Shown here piece by piece: positions 11,592 to 21,991 of a stretch of 64,000 nt of DNA. Under the pieces are notes generated by a model. It was not told the DNA's origin and ran no database searches. It worked only from the letters and a program-made list of their open reading frames with translations. The translations under genes and the position numbers were made by a program. How positions within the stretch are numbered: position 1 is the stretch's first letter; the number at the start of each line of letters is the position of its first letter. Origin of the DNA: Verticillium longisporum (lineage: Eukaryota; Ascomycota; Sordariomycetes; Glomerellales; Plectosphaerellaceae); NCBI GenBank assembly GCA_019188255.1, contig JAETXT010000016.1, positions 1,240,001 through 1,304,000 on the forward strand. Direction: 5' to 3'.

Positions 11592-12849
11592 ATGAGCTCA
11601 ACCACTCCGTCCAGGGGCCCATCATTTGGTTTTCCTTACGATGACAGCAACGGCCACGAAGGTTTCTGGGGTCCGAAAACTGTGACCTTGAATTTTTGTG
11701 AAGAGGTAGTGTCTCCCTGAGTTCACATTCAAACATGCAGCGACAGAAGACCGCCGTGCTGATATGGACTCGAAGGATTACGTTGTCTCGTACTACTGCG
11801 CAGAAATTTGCAATGTTGGTTTCACTGAACCCCTTGTCGTGCCATGTCTAATGCCGCCTTCTTGGCGACAAACAGACATTGACCAATTTGCTCTTCCTGT
11901 GGCTAGGAGTCCGAGGCATTCAAAATTGTCTAAAGCATAAACACGACCGCATCTTTGTGATATCTTTTCTGGGATACATCATTGTCGGCGCAGGCTCAAC
12001 AGCTTTCCATTCCACTCTGAAGTGTAAGCTTGAACGCGGTTGGAAGCCGCATATCTCCTGAACTGCGGCGAATCGTTCTGACCTCGTGCAGATCCTATGC
12101 AGCTCGTTGACGAACTGTCCATGATTTATACAACATGCGTTATGTGCTTTGCAACCTTTACATATCGCAGGTCAAATCGGTTTTCAGCGTGCCTGGGCCT
12201 TGCGCTCATGGCCTTGGCAGCATTCATAACGGTACAGTCAGAATCTGGTATCCGACCCCCCGATCATGCAGCTCACTATCAAATTCACCGTGTAGGCGTA
12301 CTATCACATCTCAAAAGATCCCCTGTTCCACCAAAACTCCTATGGTATCTTGACAGCAATTGTTCTACTCCGCAGTGTCTATGTCATGGAGACAGAGCTC
12401 CGACCGAAACTCCATGCCCAAGATCCTGCCAAAGCCAAGCGTATCCTGGCAACAATGTGGTTGATGGTAGGTACAGGGCTCGCGGTGTTTCTTGGCGGAT
12501 TCTTCATCTGGAATCTGGACAATCACTACTGCAATACAATTACCCGTTGGGGGAGGCGTGTAGGTCTTCCATGGGGGATCTTGCTGGAGGGACATGGTTG
12601 GTGGCATTTAATGACGGGTCTCGGAGGTACAGTTTAACATGCCCACAACCTACTGGTCCCGGCTCACGCTCGGTCATCTCAGTTGCCCCTGACTGGAGAA
12701 GCTAATGCGACTGAACAGGATACTACTACATTGTATGGGGCATCTGGCTTCGGCGGTGTCTTGGAGGCCGCGAGAATGAGTACAAGCTGCTGTGGCAGGG
12801 CCACCTGTTGTCTGTCCCACAAGTAGTGAGGGTCAAGGAGAAGGTGTAA
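11592..12849 (+). CDS. YPC1: Alkaline (phyto)ceramidase, integral membrane
   Basis: Alkaline ceramidases hydrolyse ceramide or phytoceramide to a fatty acid and a sphingoid base in the ER/Golgi membrane. The six exons are 11592-11705, 11776-11814, 11876-12023, 12092-12231, 12296-12626 and 12719-12849, giving 300 residues, the usual family size. The protein is mostly hydrophobic with about seven membrane spans. Family motifs are present: GFWGPKTVTLNFCEEDYVVS at the N-terminus, STAFHSTLKY with the metal-ligand candidate H96, DELSM near 107-111, and EGHGWWHLMTGLGGYYY with H247 and H251 near the C-terminus. The second exon is only 39 nt. The first acceptor (cgaag before GATTACGTT) was chosen because it rebuilds the conserved CEEDY segment. 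Whether it prefers ceramide or phytoceramide cannot be told, so the yeast name is only a family label. Confidence 0.88.
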
Positions 12850-13326
12850 CAAGCGTGATCGGTGGCGCGTAACAAATGAAAATGAGGCGCAAGGTACTCC
12901 AACGCCGTAGGAAGAAGAGCATGTTGCTAGAAGAAGGAGCCGCAAGAAAGATCCCCAAGTGTACTGTACATCAACGTCAAGTCAGTTCGGCAGCAGGGTT
13001 TGCCCCATACACACAATATATGCAAGAGGCGTGATGCCGTGGTCTTAGCGCCAACCGATATGCATATCGATAGTGTTCGAAAGAGGTGGGGATCCGCCTG
13101 AAGAGCTCGACTCTGCCGCTCGCCTCCCACAGTACCAATGCTGCCTACATCGCCTGCAACGAACTTGCACCAACACTTCGACAACCGCTGGACAGCGCAT
13201 GACACAGAGAGCACGGCTCGTACCGTCGACTTTTGAATCTACGACTGAGCAAATTTGGCTGCATAGTCAACTGACTCGCCTAGCAACCGACTTGGGCCGC
13301 GCAACCTGTTTACAGGGCTTCTCATC
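12850..13326. other. Spacer between ceramidase and prefoldin genes
   Basis: This 477-bp spacer lies between two genes on the same strand. It should hold the ceramidase 3' end and the PFD1 promoter. No ORF of quality, repeat or palindrome stands out. Confidence 0.5.
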
Positions 13327-13827
13327 ATGTCGATTCCTAACCAGGCTCTGGAGAAGGTCTGTAAGGGCCCATTTTGACTCATGACACAGTCTCGGAATAG
13401 CAGCAGCGGTGCATTAGGCTAACGCGGATTGCGTGACTGAACAGTTGATGAGGGAGATTGAGGGCCAGGCGATTGCGGCTCAACAACAGATTGGACAGGC
13501 GCGGTCGCAGACAGCGTCCAAGCAGCGTGAAATGCGCATGCTGCGTTTGACTTTGGACGAGGTTTCCGGGCTCCCGAGAGGATCCAATGTGTTCGAGGGA
13601 GTTGGCAAAATGTGAGTCCAGTCGGGTCAGCTCTCGCGTTTCAGTACTCACCAACCGCCAGGTTCGTTGCGCTACCTACGCCAAAGCTTACGGAAAAACT
13701 GGACACCCAGATCAAAGATAAGGAAAACGAGGTGGAGAAGCTTGGACAGAAACTGCATTATCTTGAGACGACTTTCAAGAACAGCCGACAAGCGATTGAT
13801 CAAATGCTCAAGTCCCAGGGTGCCTGA
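13327..13827 (+). CDS. PFD1: Prefoldin subunit 1 (beta type)
   Basis: Prefoldin is the hexameric cytosolic co-chaperone that hands unfolded actin and tubulin to the CCT chaperonin. The exons are 13327-13356, 13445-13611 and 13662-13827, giving 120 residues. The short first exon encodes MSIPNQALEK, the standard start of fungal PFD1. It is spliced to LMREIEGQAIAAQQQIGQAR (first coiled-coil helix), then KQREMRMLRLTLDEVSGLP, the EGVGKMF turn and a second helix KLGQKLHYLETTFKNSRQAI. The EGVGKM|F segment spans the second intron: the donor is AT|gtgagt and the acceptor gccag|G. The fold (two helices around a beta hairpin) and length fit the beta-prefoldin family well. Confidence 0.9.
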
Positions 13828-15040
13828 AGGCTGAGACGGATGGGGTTTTTGGCACTGGAGCAATATGGTGCACAGCTTACCTTATCCACCCACAACCCAA
13901 CCCATTTCAAAGACAGCCCGGACGAGGACACAAGTGCACCGGCTTGAGACGCCTCGCCAGGCATTCCTATGATCGGCGTCTTGCTCATGTTCTTCGCTCA
14001 GAGTTGATTCTGGTGTCGGGTATTGGCATTACTCTGCGTCCATGACGTCTCTGTTGCGATGCTATATGTTTGCCAGAGTTCAGCTAGACGGGTAGATGCA
14101 GCCATCAAGCTGGCTCCGATACACAGCTGTCTCTCACCAGGTACCGTGCGATAGACGGAATACCAGTCCGGCACAGGCCATGTACTCTTGTGATTCTGGC
14201 TTGCTCAGCAGCGCAGACCAAGTTGTGAGACGAAAGCTCAGGCAGGCAATCACGTCAAAAGGCTCCCAAGTTGTGAAGTCGGGGTGACCTGGATTGGTCC
14301 TCGCTGGCGTCGCTGATCCCAGCAGCCTGCTATCGTTCCCACCTTTTCCCCTTCGTCAGTAGGCCACCCCGCTCCTCATACCAAATGCTCATCTTATTGG
14401 ACGGCGAACGGGGTCTTGGGGTCAGCCGTCCCGGTTGGTGGTCGCGCCAATCCAATAAAAGACGATCAGCTCCTCTCACCAACATCCATGGATGCCTTCT
14501 GGCCCCCAAATCCTTCCGAGCCACGACATGGCCACGGTGCAGCCCTACAAGGGCGCCAAAGCCCGACATGGGCGCCGATGTCGATTGTCAGCCTGTCTTG
14601 CGCGAAGGATGAGGGGGTTATGCATGCGACCAGCAGAATGAGTGGCGGAGGACTGGCGAAGAGCGAGACGGGCGCTCGAAGATAAAACGGCGACACCCAC
14701 CCTACTGCCCTGCCGACCCTTATCCCCCTCCCCCTCCCGCGCACTATTTCCCTGCCTACCCACGCCCAACTGTACCGCCGCCCTCTACACGAGGATAGTC
14801 CGAATACTCGCGGCTACTCTGGACACACATGCCATCCTCTCCAGCCTGTTCCTTGACCCCCCTCTGCACATCATCCAAGTAGGCGTTGAAGGTGCTTCAA
14901 CATCGTCGGCCCCTTCCCCTCCTCTGTCAGCACTAAGAGAAACCTCGTCTGACCCTTCAGCACCCATCCTGAAGTTGGCATTTTTGACCCTCCGGAACAC
15001 GACTCTTTTCCCAAGGATAGCGACTGTTTGTTCGACCAAA
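13828..15040. other. Long spacer with promoter and 5' leader of the following gene
   Basis: This 1.2-kb region separates two genes on the plus strand. An open frame on the plus strand runs from 14642 in frame into the next gene, but its residues are Pro/Leu/Ser/Arg-rich and look like translated CT-rich leader rather than protein. The stretch at 14700-14780 is strongly C- and CT-rich (ctaccctcc-like), as often seen before fungal transcription starts. No repeat or RNA gene was recognised. Confidence 0.5.
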
Positions 15041-16285
15041 ATGAGTAGCTACTACTCTGACGACGAGGATCTGAACATACATGTATCAAGGAGGCGCGCC
15101 TCCCCGCCTTACAATTATGTCGAACCACCTCGGCAGCGCCCAGTGAGCTACTTTCCCACAGAGCAGCGCCCCCAATCCTATCTTGTACCGGAGCGCACTG
15201 TCATCAGGACCCGCTCTCGCTCGCGCGAGCGCTTCCGACGTCCCAGCCCGCCGAACTCCCCGCCTGCGCCAGCCCCCGCGCCAGCTCCCGTCATTATTAA
15301 CAACCGCATTTACAATGAGCACTCGGATTCCGATGATGATCGGCGCGGACTCCAAGTCATGCCAGTCCGCCATCGGGACCACTCCCGCTCCCGTTCGCGA
15401 TCCGGGTCCGGTTACATGACCCGAGAGGAGTTTGAAATGGAGCAGACACGACGAGAGCTGGAAGAGATGCGGCTTCACCAGGCTCGCGATAAGGAGGGGC
15501 GACGAGCTCAGAAAGAATTCCGCGAGGAGGCTGAGCTGCAGCGTGCCAAGCGCGAACTTGACGCCATTCGTGCTCGGGAGCAGCAGGCCAAGGAAGAAGC
15601 ACGCATCAAAAAAGAATTTGAGCTGCAACGTTTGCGTGAGGAAGAGCGGGAGGCCGAGGAGAAGGAGAAGCTCGAAAAGCAGGCCAAGGAGGCTGTTGCA
15701 AAGTACAAGCAGAAGGAGCTGGAACGAATCGCGCAAGAGCAGAAGGAGAAGGACGCGCGCGAAAAGGAATACAAGCGACGTCTCCAAGAGGACCTCATCA
15801 ACTCGGGCGTCGACGAGAAGCATATCGCTGCCATCTTAAAGAAGGAGAAGGTTCCAGAGAAGGTCAAGGCGCCAGCACCACTCCCTCAGGTACCCTTTGT
15901 GCCGGTCGGCAATGCGGTAGTGCGCCCAACCTATACACGCATGGCCCGTAGGCACCTGTCCATCGAAACATTACGGACCTACCGTATCGAGTACGAAGTG
16001 GATCAGGTATGTGGTTTACCTACGGAATCAACGGTTTCTAGTCATGTTGTTCATGCTGATCATGTGTTCTAGGATCCCGATTACGTCCTCATCAGACGTT
16101 GGGTACCAGAATGGGAACAGGACACCCTTTGGAAGCATACCAGAGATGTCCGCGAGAAGAGGTCAGGTCGGCTCTTGTTGGATGTCGGAGATGGGGACAA
16201 GAGGCGAGATCGCGATGACCCAAAGTTTGAGTGGGTGAGGAAGAAGGGGGAGACCGTAAGCGTAGCAAGTCGCCTGCGCTCCTGA
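15041..16285 (+). CDS. Coiled-coil, Arg/Glu-rich fungal protein with DUF8035-like C-terminus
   Basis: The function is unknown. The exons are 15041-16006 and 16073-16285 (GT-AG, phase 0), giving 392 residues. From the N-terminus: an acidic start (SSYYSDDEDLNIHVSRRR), a Pro/Tyr/Arg-rich part with SR-like runs (RTRSRSRERF, HSRSRSRSGS), a proline-alanine run at about 75-85, and a highly charged helical segment (about 125-265) rich in E, K, R and A, likely a single long helix or coiled coil. The C-terminal 90 residues contain TYTRMARRHLSIETLRTYRI and DYVLIRRWVPEWEQDTLWKH. I associate this pattern with the fungal DUF8035 family, from memory and not from a search. The ATG at 15041 is preceded by ACCAAA, a good fungal start context. 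The Arg/Ser-rich part could suggest RNA or nuclear association, but nothing proves it. Confidence 0.78.
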
Positions 16286-16466
16286 TGTACCTGGCTGGTG
16301 CTCGACCGGCCTAAAATGAAGCAGGCAAGATGATGCTGCTTGCGCTGTACGTCAATGGAAGAGTGCAACCAGACAAACTCGTGTTATTTCAAGACCATGC
16401 TGCCTCCCATATTGAAGAACAAACCTGGGAGAAGACCAGAGAGGAGAGCAACGATACAAGTACAAC

Positions 16467-17484
16467 CTATACCTCGACCCGCTCCATATTTGGGTTCCAC
16501 ACGCGCTCTGCCCTCCGCATCAGTTCTTCATACACTGTCCAGGCTAGAGCAGAACTCAGCGCCTTCCTGCTCATTCGCAGGGTGAGGCCATCGAATAGAG
16601 ATCTTACGCCTTCCTCCGCGAGCATCTTGCGACATGCTCGGTACATGTTAGGATACGCCTGTGGCTGCAGCTGAATTCGCGTTTTGATTGCGTCGAAAGG
16701 ATTCGAGACGGCCGAGCACGCCGCTCCTGCGAAAATGGCAGAAGTAAAGTTAATGGTGCCTGCTTGCGACATCTTAAGCGACGCCTTTCCATCGTGGCCG
16801 ACAGCCGCTTGCTGTGGGACGACTAGACTGCTCATACGCTTTTTAAGCAGTTCGTAGAAGAGAACATACATGCCCGCGTAGGGCGCATCGCGGACAGCCG
16901 TAGCGCCGAAGCCCGAGAAGAAGCCACGAAGACCGTTCGCGATGTATATGTCTTTGGAGGCGCCTAAGATGGATTGGTAAGAATACATGCTCGACTCGTA
17001 TCGAACCTTAATGACAGTCAACGGCATGAGTACGAAGCCGGCAAAGGTCCTAGCGACGGCCCCGGCAACAAGGTTGGCGGAATTTGAAAGTCGAGGGAGG
17101 GATGATGAATGGGACGTGCGTGGGGCAGCATGTCCTAGAAAATTTGACTTGGAAACATGTTCGCGGATAGCATTGAGAGAGGTGAAGTAGAGAGCAGAGC
17201 CGAAGCCTGTCCGCAAAGCTGAAGGGACTGTGCCTCGCCAAAGCGTTCGTAACTTGTCTGGAGATGCTGCTACCTCACTCAAGGAGGAAGACAGTGACCG
17301 ATGACCCGACTGTTGAACTCGGGTCTTCAGCAGGTCCAAGGGTTGCAGGAGCACCGCCGAGCAAACGCCGGACCCCAGGCCCGCTGCAAAGTGAAAGGCT
17401 GACGGATCTGCATCAGCCGGGCGCGAGGATCATCGAGAACTGTAGCTCACAGGATTTTGATCTGGCGCTCCCATTGTGGGCCAT
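16467..17484 (-). CDS. HEM25: Mitochondrial glycine carrier (SLC25A38/Hem25)
   Basis: Hem25/SLC25A38 is a mitochondrial inner-membrane carrier that brings glycine into the matrix for the first step of haem synthesis. The two exons on the minus strand are 17484-17451 and 17407-16467, giving 324 residues. The short first exon encodes [11 protein letters not shown] and is spliced (T|gtgagc to atgcag|AT) to [20 protein letters not shown]. Three carrier repeats are visible with the motifs [23 protein letters not shown] and [11 protein letters not shown]. The second has Thr in place of the usual acidic residue, which I recall as common in this subfamily. Glycine-rich segments such as [20 protein letters not shown] also fit SLC25A38. 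The gene converges on the coiled-coil gene to its left with 181 bp between stops. Confidence 0.88.
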
Positions 17485-17974
17485 TGAAACTCCACGGTGA
17501 AATGCGGGCGTGTGAAGAGAGGGTTGCTTTAAGACTGGGGCCACTGTTGGGAACCAAGAAGCCGGGCTGTCCCGCGTAAACTGACAACAATGGTCGTGGG
17601 CTAAGCAAGAGGGGTTAGAGCGTAGACGAGATGTTGGGCCATCATGCGGTGTGGTTGACACAATGACGGTTGAGCGTGGGAGATAGTATTGTTGTTGGAA
17701 AGGTGAGTGAGGAACGCACGGTAGGTGTGGTGATCCATGACGGCAGAGATTACACAATCCCGATGGTTTGGGCGGAGCCGCCGGAGTTGTTCCGGACCAC
17801 GGGGCCGGGTTAGCAAGATGTAGGTACGTACCGTATGGGCCAGTCGAATGGAACGAGGCACTACGCTCCCGTTCTTTCATCTACTCTTAGGTAAGCGAGT
17901 ACCACTGCCTGAGGAACCTTACCCAGGGTCTACGACGACCATGATCCGCATGACCGTAGTGTCTGACTGTACCA

Positions 17975-18045
17975 TACCAGGTATTTAGGTACCTAGGTAC
18001 CTTAGCATACCTACCGTACCTTACCTAAGGTACCTTAGGTACCGT
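17975..18045. repeat. Cluster of GGTACC / CCTAAGG palindromes
   Basis: About 70 bp consist of overlapping short palindromes: taggtacctaggtacctta, then ccttacctaaggtacctta and ggtacc again. Similar but smaller clusters occur at 6196-6235, 31148-31166, 35970-35985, 36588-36598, 44570-44670 and 59370-59390, always between genes. Their function is unknown. Confidence 0.75.
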
Positions 18046-18047
18046 AG

Positions 18048-18325
18048 CAAGCGGGTGCCAAAAAAAATCGAGACCTGGATATCCACACTAGTATACCTAG
18101 ATACGTAAATCTACCTATCAACCTGTTATCTTACCATCCATTAGAGACTCCAATATAGTCGAAAAGCCTCTGCTTAATAAAGGACATACCCTCTGCATTA
18201 GGGAAACTAATAATACCTCTGAATTTGGCTTTCTTTGGTGTATCGTGATGGGTAGGCATAGTGGATTTAGTGGTGGAATTGGAACTAGTGGATACCCAGG
18301 TCTCGATTTTTTTGTCACCCGCTTG
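18048..18325. repeat. Inverted repeat (foldback), arms about 42-46 bp
   Basis: The left arm 18048-18093 begins caagcgggtgccaaaaaaaa and continues through gacctgg to cactagta. The right arm 18284-18325 reads the same way on the opposite strand, with a few mismatches (ggtgac for ggtgcc, one A fewer in the A run, gggtat for ggatat). The spacer is about 190 bp. The right arm lies within the open frame at 18131-18349. The left arm abuts the palindrome cluster directly. Confidence 0.7.
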
Positions 18326-18349
18326 CGTAGGTATCTGAACCTTACTCAT
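18131..18349 (-). pseudogene. Possible N-terminal fragment of a fungal helix-turn-helix/transposase-like protein
   Basis: A 72-codon open frame on the minus strand ends in PKKAKFRGIISFPNAEGMSF followed by IKQRLFDYIGVSNGW. The pattern 'KAK.RG.I.F....GM.F....FDYIGVS..GW' recalls, from memory, the short N-terminal DNA-binding segment of some fungal Tc1-type transposases and related proteins. No downstream DDE or other domain follows; the frame stops at once or could splice at gtaaga. It is best taken as a relic. It could also be an unrelated chance ORF. Confidence 0.25.
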
Positions 18350-18519
18350 TTTGAAGCATGAGTGGAACTCCGCTCGAGCAGTGTGATAACCTCAAGGGGA
18401 TGCATGAAGTTGAGGACTGCAATATCTGTAGGGCGCGGCCGAGACGCACGCGCGCTAGGTGAACAGCATGAGAGCCACAGGACCCTAATTGTGGATTTCG
18501 TATCGGTCGTACGCGACAT

Positions 18520-19862
18520 TTATGTGCCTCTAATCGTAGTACCCTTATAGTCCCCGATAATTGAGTCCAGCCGTCCCGCTAGCAATCGATGTCTCTTTAC
18601 GACATCAACCCACTCGGTATTTCCGAGATCTTCTGATGCAATCTGGTATTCTCCGGTCCTTATTCCGGGCAGAAGCATGCCGAAATCGCCCCCGAGTCGG
18701 CCCATGCTACCAGAACAGTATAGTACTTGTGTAAGGATGCTGTCTCTGGCAGCTTGGTCTTTGACAGCGGGAAGATATTCGTGCAGCGTCTCAAGCAGCT
18801 TTTCGATTAACTGAAGGGGAAAGCAGAGAGTACCGACGGCAGGGGTTGCAGAGGATCACTCGCAGGCTGGCCCGGTAAGGTTGCTGGTGAACCGAATATG
18901 CTTTTGAACATCGATACAATGCTGAAGCTTTGCTCGCGAAATATCTCGACATAACGCTTGAGGAATCGTTCTGTTTGCTGGCCGCCAGACCAGCTCTGTG
19001 CATTACGCGAGCTAAACTGCCTAGCCTTTTCCTCGTTAGCCAACTCCTGAAGTGGAAGCAGCGCGTCGAGCGTGGTTGCTAGGGTTGCGAGGCGGCAACG
19101 AAGAAACAGGAATGACAAGGTTCGCTCCTGGATGTCGCGTCCGGTGCTGGAATCGCCATCAAAATCAGGAAGGACTCTCCTAAGCCAGCTCACAGTCCGC
19201 AAAGCCGTGGCTAGTTTAAGGCCGGGGGTCTTTAGTGTAGCAATGAGATCCGCTGTAAGGCGGTCTATCGCTTCGCTCGCCTGGCGGTAGACGGATGCAA
19301 TCAAAGGAGACTCAGGATGCAGCAGATGCAGTCGTCTGATATGGCCGTTCAAGTCAAGAGCAGTGGCATAGTTCGGCGGTACCGCTGTGATGGCCGAGGA
19401 AAGCAAGGCGGGGAGCTCTAGGACGTCAACAAGACGTTCAACATTATCGAGCAGTAAAAGGGCGCGGCGTCTTCGAAGCAGGTTGTTGTTATCGCTGGCT
19501 TTGCTATACGTTGAAGAGAAATGAAGGGCTTCAGAGTCGACCTTCGGGATGGCGTTTTGCAGCTGTGTGGTGCCCTTCACAAGCCTTGGGAGCGCTGTTC
19601 CCAAAGTGGCATGACGGCTCGCCGAGTCAACCACTGTCTTGTGAGATCTTTTCGATATATCTTGAAGCGAGAGTAGCAGTGAGTGTGATGAGTGGGCTAA
19701 GCTTTGTGGCTCTGCAGACAACAGTGATGCTTGGGATTGTTCAGCCAAGTGATCAAGATATTGGAGCTTGATTGTGAGGGCTGCGGGATTGTTGGCGCGA
19801 CTGGAGTGAGCTTCAGGATCGGTACGCTCAGCGTCCAAGAGGTCCAGAAGAAGATCAGCCAT
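18520..19862 (-). CDS. COG8: Conserved oligomeric Golgi complex subunit 8 (Dor1 family), with apparent frameshift
   Basis: COG8 is part of the COG tethering complex for retrograde transport within the Golgi. The first frame, from 19862, reads about 350 residues (MADLLLDLLDAERTDPEA, SSHSLLLSLQDISKRSHKTV, VERLVDVLELPALLSSAI, REQSFSIVSMFKSIFGSP). It then hits a stop just after LPSVLSAFPFS. The conserved family continuation LIEKLLETLHEYLP, ILTQVLYCSGSMGRLGGDFG follows at once in another frame and ends at 18520. One extra base in the GGGG run (plus strand 18816-18819) would restore a single protein of about 447 residues. A GT-AG pair 23 nt apart would also keep frame but is far shorter than known introns. 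So the gene is either a pseudogene, carries a sequencing or assembly error, or is spliced in an extraordinary way. The family call is good. Confidence 0.8.
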
Positions 19863-20437
19863 GCCAAGTGAGCGCGATCACCAAACCCGAACTCGACCAA
19901 CTTGTTCAGACGGGTTGTTGAGGGAGTTGCATGAGAATCAGTAGAGGCCAGGTCGAGCGAAGGTCTCTTGATAGACCCCTCTGATCAACCAATCAGGCGG
20001 AGCAACCTCGTGTTCCTGGACACGCCGCGGGCCCCACATGGGTGGATCATCTGGACAAGCATGATGCGGTGTGAGGCGCTGTGGCCCGAGGTGGGGCGAC
20101 GAGGGTCCAGGCACCGGGAAGCTCAACAATACTTGACTGTGAGGGGGTAGGTAGGGTGCTTCTTGATCACGCTGTTTGGCGACAAACCTGGCAGGAGGCG
20201 AGGGACCTCAGCTGACTTCGACATCGCCAATGCTGCAAAATCTTTCAATCGCAGCATCCATTTATAACCCGATAGCCACCTACGATCATGGGCCCTTAAT
20301 CGCGAAACCAGAAATATCCACCGCTCGCTGGCCATCTCCCAGTCTTTCTGGCACGACACTTGAACATCATCTACAGGCAACGCCCACCACAACTCGCAAG
20401 GAAGCATAACGGCTCGATAATACTGCGATCTGCCAAG
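19863..20437. promoter_or_regulatory. Divergent promoter region between COG8 and the TLC gene
   Basis: This 575-bp spacer separates two divergent starts. No convincing ORF or repeat was found. Confidence 0.45.
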
Positions 20438-21531
20438 ATGAAGGATCCTTTCCCTCTGGAGCCGTTGCCATGGCTTTCGAAAGCAGTACAGCCCTGGGCT
20501 GATTACTTGTCGCTGCCCTCACTGCCTCTCCATATCCACGAAGTTCTTATTGCATGCCTTCTATACTCTATCATTTACTGGCCGGTTTCGCCCTTGCTCT
20601 CCAATTTCCTGGTTGGGGAACGCTATAGAAGCTTGCCTAGGAAGCGCCGCGTGAATTGGGATGCACACGTCGTGTCCTTCTTCCAGAGTACGTTGATCAA
20701 CGGGCTTGCGCTCTGGATCATGTTCGTCGACGAGGAACGTCGTGAAATGGACTGGCAGGCTCGTATTTGGGGCTACACTGGTGCCGTTGGCATGATCCAG
20801 GCTTTGGCTGCCGGCTACTTTCTATGGGATCTGGTTGTCACCAGTTTGAACATGGACGTTTTCGGCCCTGGCACTCTTGCCCATGCCGTTAGTGCCCTGC
20901 TCGTCTACTCTTTTGGCTTCGTGAGTCGCGCCATCCACCTCTTTCTCTTCAGGATACCTCGCTCTCGAGCGGCAAGCTGACCAAATCTTGTCTATAGCGT
21001 CCCTTCGTCAACTACTACGCCCCCGTCTTCATCTTGTGGGAGTTGTCGACGCCCTTCCTCAACATACACTGGTTCTTCGACAAACTTGGCATGACGGGCA
21101 CAAAGCCTCAACTCTACAACGGCCTTGCACTTTTATTCACCTTCTTCAGCTGCCGTCTTGTTTACGGAACTTATCAGTCTGTCATGGTCTTTAAAGATAT
21201 TTGGGCAGCAATGAACACATTTCCCGGACTTGAACTGCTGAAGGGGGCGAGTAACTTGCCGGGCAGCAATGTCCCGTTGTCCCACGCCATGAGATTTTCG
21301 ACCACCTCATCAACAGTTCCAACGTGGCTGGCAGCAGCGTATCTTATCAGTAACCTAACGTTGAATGGACTCAACTTTTACTGGTTTGTCATGATGATCC
21401 GCGCGGTACGCAAGCGGTTCCAGCCGAGTAGCCCAGTGGGTGGTCAGGAGAAGCAAGCTCAAGCTGTACTGCACGCCGCGGACAGCGCACCAGGTCCTGT
21501 ATCAGTGCGACCACGGAGGAGGAAAGCATGA
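20438..21531 (+). CDS. TLC-domain (TRAM/LAG1/CLN8) membrane protein
   Basis: This is a multi-pass membrane protein with a TLC domain, a fold shared by ceramide synthases and TLCD/TMEM56-type lipid proteins. The exons are 20438-20920 and 20998-21531, joined in phase 0 (TTC|gtgagt to tatag|CGT), giving 338 residues. Several hydrophobic spans are visible: EVLIACLLYSIIYWPVSPLL, the STLINGLALWIMF segment, YFLWDLVVTSLNMDVFG, PFVNYYAPVFILWELSTPFL, and a last span before a basic, Ser/Pro-rich tail. The signature features NIHWFFDKL and the histidine in GTLAHAVSALLVYSF fit the TLCD4/TMEM56 group better than ceramide synthases, which carry a double-His Lag1 motif not seen here. Substrate and role are unknown; ER or Golgi location is likely. 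Confidence 0.82.
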
Positions 21532-21991
21532 TTCCAGCATAGGATGCGTGTTTCCAATGTCAGGAAGACGACGTGTTGCTAGATTGGACGATCTAGTGAA
21601 GTCGTTGTATGAGCGGGGCAGGTACTATCTGAACAACCAGTTTCAGGCATGATTAGATGTTGTTTGAGTTTAGAGCGCCCCAACATTCACATTGCTCTCA
21701 ACACTGGTGCGGAGACCTTGTCACATGAGAGGTGGGATACGTTGGCAGGATGCTTTCTTTTTAAGCAGTCGTATTTTATTGAATAGAGCGAAGCAAAACA
21801 CATTGGACACTCGAGGCCTCGTTTGCAATATCTCAGACCATCTCGGCGACCAGAATATCTACATTAAGGCTGTGATGAGAACCAATCATAAAGACCGATT
21901 GGCGTCTTCATGTTCGTGCGTTGGTCAGGCGCACGCTCCAGTTGGGACATGAACCAAAAGAGTACAAACGGCGACTGGACCAAAACCTGCT
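21532..21991. other. Convergent spacer between the TLC gene and SLA1
   Basis: This 460-bp intergenic stretch lies between two convergent stops and should hold both 3' UTRs. No other feature was recognised. Confidence 0.45.

Larger units (their letters stand above)
17485..18519. other. Spacer with palindrome cluster and foldback
   Basis: About 1 kb lies between HEM25 and COG8, both on the minus strand. From left to right it holds the HEM25 promoter side (17485-17900), a dense GGTACC/CCTAAGG palindrome cluster (17975-18045), an inverted repeat (18048-18325), and a short open frame (18131-18349). The parts are listed separately. Confidence 0.5.

Noticed and set aside
15086..15823. Minus-strand open frame of 245 codons, Leu-rich
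   Set aside because: It is the antisense of the charged coiled-coil region: GAG/AAG codons read as CTC/CTT, giving artificial Leu runs.
18806..18828. 23-nt intron in COG8
   Set aside because: It keeps frame, but it is shorter than any workable spliceosomal intron I know and would delete residues conserved in the family. Kept only as an alternative in the findings.
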